A DNA stretch of 64,000 nt, from assembly GCA_949130495.1 (NCBI GenBank), contig OX422207.1, forward strand, positions 368,053,868 through 368,117,867, written 5' to 3'. This document shows positions 58,383-64,000 of this stretch, one piece after another (position 1 is the first letter of the stretch; the number at the start of each line of letters is the position of its first letter). A program made the position numbers and the translations under genes. This stretch comes from Sambucus nigra (taxonomy: Eukaryota; Streptophyta; Magnoliopsida; Dipsacales; Adoxaceae). The notes below the pieces were generated by a model, which was given only the letters and a program-made list of their open reading frames with translations, did no database searches and was not told where the DNA came from.

Positions 58383-60277
58383 TGTAACACCCCTTATTTT
58401 GGAGAATATGGAAATCAATTAAATTTATGATTTAGGAATTTATTTAATTTGAAGAAATTTTTTAATTCAGATAACTTAGATCTAATTAATTCAGTTTAAG
58501 TTAATTTCACGCATGCCATAATTTGAGGTGAAAATAAGATGATTTTATAAAGTGATTCGGATGGTGATTTTGAGGTCGTGGTTGGCTTTGAAAGGGTCGA
58601 AATAGTCAACAAAGTGTACCCATGGGTATAGATTGGGTCCTGGGGAAATTTTAGGCCAACCCGACACTATATAAGGGCTTTTCAGTCATTCGGGAGTTTG
58701 TGGTGTAAAGGAATCCAAAATTCTAAGGATTATATCTGATATTTGAGAGAGGAACTAGGGTTAGCAAAATCATAATGGAAGAGAGGCAAGAGGAGATGAA
58801 GAGAAGAAGAAATCCAAAGCTTCATACACAATTTTTCGCCCCGAACGCAACGAAATCGAGATCGGAGCGAGGGGAGAACCACCACACCATCATCAACCAC
58901 AAAATCAGAAATGATATTAAGAGGAAATTATTTAAATGTCAATTTATTTTAAGCATGTTATAATACCCATGAAGAATAGGGTCTAATTTTAAGTCTTTGG
59001 GAGAAATAATCTAGTTTTGAGTGCGTTTAATTCATGGATTGAGATAGGAATGCATGTAGATTTATTCATTTATGTTTATAACACAAAATCAGATTATTTG
59101 GAGTGATTAGGATGAATTAAATTTGTATTCTTGATGAATAAAGATGAAGAACATGAGAAACTAGGGTTTTGTGTAAATTAAAGTTTTGATCGATTCTTAA
59201 ATGAAATTCTATGGGATTTAATGTATTATTTATGATGAAAGTTGTCCTTATACCTTTAATGAATGATAGGTTAAACTGGTTGGGAGTTTGGAGAAGTGTA
59301 ATGGAGTTTTGGAGAGAAAATTTCATAGAAAAATCACAAAAATGTAAGGAAGACGATGAACAGTACCATTTCGGATCTAATAGACTGTTTGTCAAAAAAT
59401 AAATTTTTTAGATCTTTTCGTTACGATCGCGTGACCGTCGACCTCGTATTTTTCTTATTTTTTTTAATTAGTTATGATTTTTCTACGGAAGGTTGTTCGA
59501 GATTGAAATCTTTCGTCAGGAGGATTAAGGCTAGAATTGTTTGGACTTAAATCGTAAAGTAAACAATTTGAGAGAATATGAATGGATCTTGGAGAGGATA
59601 AGGGAAATTATGAGGCAGGTCAGTATGAAAATTGGAGATTAACTTCTGAATTAACTTAGGGGGTAACAATAGGCCCTTCGGGTAGATAATAATACTCAAG
59701 AATATACGATAGAGAGTATAAATTGAATAAATTGTGCAGTGAGTATTCGAGAGATAAATACTACGTACGGATGATAATCATACGTTGAGTGTATACCTAT
59801 ACAGATGGATTATTATAGGTTGAGTGTATACCTATAAAACTTTATTATTATAGGTCGTGTGTGTACCTAAATGGAATATAAATATGGATAGGTTGTGTGT
59901 ATGCATAGTATGTGCTTTTATGTATGTGAACATACCTACACAACTTTCTATCGCGGAGGTCCCATGCAGTGGACGATCCCACCTTGAAGATTCCAGAGAG
60001 GTTTGGATTTGTTCCCCAGAATATTGTATTGTTAGTGGATAACTATGAGAGAGAAATAGTGAAGTCGGCAGGTCGTTTAGGTACGTTAGGTATGTGCGCA
60101 GCCCCAAAGGCTTAGTACTATGATTTGCCTCCATTTCTTGTGATTTGATTTTGGATTCGAGGAGACATGTCGAACCATTTTTCCTTGATTTAGTACGAGA
60201 GGTACATGGACTGATAGCAGAGTACACGAATGTGCATCACGGTGGCCAGACCGGTGGATCCTATATATATATATATA

Positions 60278-60312
<35 letters not shown>

Positions 60313-61534
60313 AGATATATTGTAGCGAGGCTAGATAGTGTGTATCTAAACAAAGATTTATCTACTTATGTGCGATAGGCTAGATAATGCGTATCTAAAC
60401 CAAGATTTATCTACTTATGTGTAATAGTAGCGAGGCGAGATAGTATGTGTCAAAGAACGATTAATCTACTAAAGAGTAAATAGTAGGGAGATTAGATAGT
60501 GTACATCTAATTAATGATGAATCTACTAATGTGTGAATAGCAGAAAAATAGATAGTGAATATCTAAAATAAAGTTTAAGTACAAAAAGTTATATGGAAAG
60601 GCTTGAACCATAATATACGTGAAGTGGTAACGTGGGTTAATAATGACAGGAGAGAGATGTTAGATATTAAGGGTATTCTGTAGCATACTGTATGGGAGGT
60701 ACAGGTAAGTTAAGGAGAATCTTAACTAAGGACTTAATGGTAATTAAGGGTAATTGATAATGTACTATAGGGGCGGTACGAGTGAGCTAGAGTGATTTGA
60801 GACTTATTAGATACTTGAGACCTAGTAGATTGGGTAGCTTGACTAGGTGGGACATTAGGTGCGCACTATAGATGAGAGGTGAGGAAACTAAAGGGAGTGT
60901 TTGCAGCCTAACATGTATATCTAATAACTGTTCATTTAATTTGATATTTAAATGCTTGCTAAATATTTTCAAATGATTTTTACTTCGTTTCTGACCCGTA
61001 CTTGCAAAACCTTTTTTCAAAACCTTTTAGGTGTCCAGCCATAGGGACGCCAAGAAGGGTGATGTGTTTCAGAGATGCGTAGCTGCAGCACTTGTGGATG
61101 CTTGCAAGATTTGGACTTAGACGCTCCAGTCACTTCATTACTAGTGTAGGGTGCAGTTCAGTATTTCATTCGAGCGGGTTAGCCCTCAGTTATTTCATAA
61201 TATGGGTTAGACTTTGTATTCAGATTTATTTATAATGGACTTTTATTTGGTTTTCGTAACTGATGGTTTATTCGGCACTGGTTTATTTTAGTTGTTTAAT
61301 AGATGATTGTTCATCTTATTCATTTTTGCATGGATGATTAGTTATTTTAATTGCTTCCATGTATTGTTTTGTTAAAAAGAAGATAGAATTTGGCACCGAC
61401 TTTTTGAATACTAGGTGGTTGGTAAATGTTTTAAAAAGTTTTCGACAGTGAAGCTCAGAATGAACCAAATGGGAATCCTATTTTGATTTAATGAAGACCT
61501 GATCACCCTGTATTTAACTAGGCGGGGTGTCACA
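58383..61534 (+). repeat. G: solo LTR of a Ty3 chromovirus (3,152 bp)
   Basis: TGTAACACCCC...GGCGGGGTGTCACA, with flanks ATAAC (58378-58382) and CTAAC (61535-61539), a 4/5 target duplication, and no internal region. It shares the LTR modules of A, F and I: promoter-proximal block (about 58,590-58,690), TATA-like TTATATCTGA (58,730-58,740), CTGACCCGT upstream of an acceptor-like TTTTAG|GTGTCCAGCC at 61,030. The donor motif is decayed (AAGAGGAAATTATTT, about 58,919). It is a distinct, older family. Confidence 0.9.
60262..60310. repeat. (AT)n(GT)n microsatellite in G
   Basis: About 19 bp AT then about 30 bp GT repeats. Confidence 0.95.
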
Positions 61535-61539
61535 CTAAC

Positions 61540-62015
61540 ATAGTAAATTAATTACATCACAATTTTAAAAATCTAATGAAAACTGTGGGTTATATGTTGA
61601 AACCCCTCTCAGTTAATATTTTAAACGTAAGAGTATTTGGAAAAAATATTTATTTAATTATAAATGCTTGAATTAAAACCCATGTAATTTTGGAGTTATT
61701 TGTACAAATTAAATTATCCGATCTCACTATTTTAATTTTTCATAATTTAAAATCATTTTTAATTAAAATAAAAATTGCAGATCATAATCTAATTTACACC
61801 GTAAATTAATTATTCGATTAAATTTAATTTAGAAAAGAATAAAAACATAAATTTCATAAAACTTGTGATCTAGGTTAGTCTCAAAATTAAAACCACGTTG
61901 TCCATAAAATTGGGTGTCCCCATTAATAAATGAATGAACACAAAAATTTATGAAGCAATCAATTAGGAGATGGTAAATATATAAATAAATATAATCATAA
62001 TCAATTTGATATCAA
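61540..62015 (-). other. 5' end of H body with possible decayed PBS
   Basis: Continuation of H right of G. At about 62,003-62,017 the minus strand reads TTGATATCAAATTG, about 8 of 11 matches to the tRNA-iMet complement, a possible PBS. No coding motif seen. Confidence 0.4.
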
Positions 62016-64000
62016 TAAGGACTTAAGGTCCATTTTCATTATGGCCAAGACTTTTGCCTTGAGGAGACTCCCGAAGGGTAAAAAATTCTTTGAAAAAATA
62101 TCCAAACTATCACTGCCCATTAAGGAGAAAGATTTCCATATAAAAAAATAGAATCCAAACTGCTTAATCTTCTCGTCGCGACCCGTAGATGCATTATCCA
62201 TAATAACAGTCATGAACTCGTACCCTAAGGCCATGGGTTATATCGTCGGATTTGCGACCTAGTTCCCTGTGGTCATGGCCCGTGATGGATGGTCCTTTGA
62301 TATGGTTTTAGGGTTCTTGATATTCTGTCAAGACAACATCATTTTGACTTTCCAACATTAATGAAACCTCCATTAAAGGACCTCAAAAATTGATTAAAAA
62401 AAATCAGTTGAAACCCATGGATCTTCCACGAATGTCAAAATCGAATATTGAAAATGGATATTAACATCTAAATGATTAAATCCCCTTAAAAACATTTCCA
62501 AAGACATTAATTAATGGAATAACTATAAAAATCATAATTATTACAATCAAGTTGAATACAGGAGAAAATCATCTACATATAAACCTCTATAGGATCAATT
62601 CACATAACATAAGTTTCACATGACCTTGATGGAAGGGATATAATTTTTAAAATCCTACAAAACCATGTTAGCAGAAATAATACATATTCATGTACAATTT
62701 CTAACATGCAAACCTAGATTTTTGTCAGCGCACATCATGAATCTTTCCCAAATTATGATCAATATAAAACATTGTTTCGGAATTGACATATTAAAACTTT
62801 ACTTCCCATTGATCTTTAATTGATCGTGTTCTGAAAAATAAAAAGTAAACAACTAGGTCTAAAGCACGTATTGAGGGATCGAATCATAAAACCTTTGTGG
62901 ACCATGTAGTTGATCCAATATGGAGGTAATATGCTGATGAAGAGGTTGAACTTTGTGCTCTTTCAACGCCCTAAAAACCTTCCATGAATTCACCAAAAGC
63001 CTCAGGCCTTTCCTTTTAGTATATGATCCCCCCCCCCCCAAAGCAAACATCATGTGTTCGCACTTTAGGAGATGAATACTTGGTTATTTGAGATATGACC
63101 TTCTCTCTCCACACCCATTCACAAAAACATAAATGGTATTTTTTCTCTCCTTTTCTAACCCTTAATTATGTTTTATGCAACATAAAATCCTACATTTTTC
63201 CTATATATATATATATATGTAGTGGAATTGGGCTAAACATGGTTTTTGATAATTTTCATTTGCTACTTGGGTAAATGAACTACACTAGGGACCCATGACT
63301 AAATAATTAGATTGGATTTCAAATAGATGCTTAAAAATCCCAAATTACACCCTTGTAATTTATTTCTCTTTTTCATTTAATCATAATTAATTTCATTAAA
63401 TAATTACGACCGCACTCTAATTTAATTATCTTAAAATTACTTGAATGATGAAGTCCTATTTGTAAATTTATAATGGCACATAACGTAATTTTTCGTGTTA
63501 ATCATACAATACAAGCTTGGTCAAATCAATTTTATGCAAATCAAATTTAAGCAACTTTTTATTTATCCCTTAATGACTTAAAATATTTGATGCTCTGTCG
63601 GATATAAATCCACTATTAAGGTTTATAGGTTGAATAAACACTTATAAGACAATCAAGGGGGTATCATAATCCAAGATATTATTTGGTTGTGAATTCCTCC
63701 AGATTATGATCCCAGACTTTCCTACACAACGATTGCTTAATTTACGATTATCTAAAATCAAGTGAATTCAATCACATCTATAACAATTAAAGAAATAATT
63801 TTGCAAGCATTCAAATCCGCTTAACCCTCGGGATTAAAAATCAATGAACTATTTAAAAAAACTATGAGATTATGTAAATCTAATCTAGTTAGCGTATAAA
63901 CATGAATCTAAGTCGTGGTCATGTTAAATACATTCTTAATGTACCAACACAATCTTCTTTGAGATATTAGATAAGTTGATGAACCATAAAAAATGTTCCC
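62016..64000 (-). repeat. 5' LTR of element H (partial)
   Basis: Aligns with 53,090-54,274 from about 62,810 to the window end; the first 800 bp match the left LTR only in patches (for example GTCGCGACCCGTAGATGC against GTCGTGAACGCCGATGC). Includes a 12-bp C run near 63,028-63,039. No gene. Confidence 0.6.

Larger units (their letters stand above)
52698..64000 (-). mobile_element. Element H: old Copia element containing solo LTR G (runs off right edge)
   Basis: Minus-strand Copia element. Two long related segments flank a Copia pol: about 52,698-54,559 (3' LTR) and about 62,016-64,000 (5' LTR, cut by the window). Similarity is clear at 53,090-54,274 versus 62,810-64,000, for example GAGATGAATACTTGGTTATT in both. 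Between them are decayed RNase H, RT and integrase in the Copia order. G splits the body at 58,383. This is the oldest layer of the nest as seen here. Confidence 0.8.

Overview
The window is plant nuclear DNA made almost entirely of nested LTR retrotransposons. I found no host gene, rRNA, tRNA gene or CRISPR array. Three things point to a flowering plant: Ty3/Gypsy chromoviruses with ~3 kb LTRs and a C-terminal chromodomain-like tail (Tekay/Del-like), Copia elements including one with a Sirevirus-type gag, and initiator-tRNA-Met primer-binding sites. The sequence is AT-rich and looks like heterochromatin of a repeat-rich genome. I cannot name the species. Elements are lettered A-I here.

Layout. 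H is an old minus-strand Copia element at the right edge (about 52.7-64.0 kb), and solo LTR G sits inside it. Plus-strand D is an old, heavily decayed Ty3 element (18,021-52,697 visible) that abuts H and was probably inserted into it. D was hit three times: by B in its 5' LTR (junction 18,021), by E in its protease/RT region (19,980-26,066, perfect TSD TATTG) and by F in its RNase H-integrase region (27,446-48,796, perfect TSD CAAAC). B was then hit by C in its 3' LTR and by A in its 5' LTR (5,107-16,026). F was hit by I in its RT region (33,244-43,705, perfect TSD ATAGA). Rough hand-counted LTR differences (A about 1.6 percent, I about 4.5 percent, F about 6 percent, E clearly more) agree with this order.

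Genes. A, F and I carry gag-protease-RT-RNase H-integrase-chromodomain in order, and all are broken. A is inactivated mainly by C-to-T type nonsense changes. F has many stops and at least two frameshifts. I has frameshifts plus replaced catalytic residues in protease and integrase. E keeps only gag. B keeps only PBS, PPT and 631 bp between its LTRs.

Most interesting signals: (1) element I has an open gag with no capsid domain but three canonical CCHC zinc knuckles; (2) the LTRs of at least four Ty3 families share what looks like a ~1.8-1.95 kb GC-AG intron, its donor embedded in a small inverted repeat, followed by a strongly conserved block and arrays of short palindromes at fixed positions; (3) unrelated Copia element E has a similar palindrome array just upstream of its TATA box.
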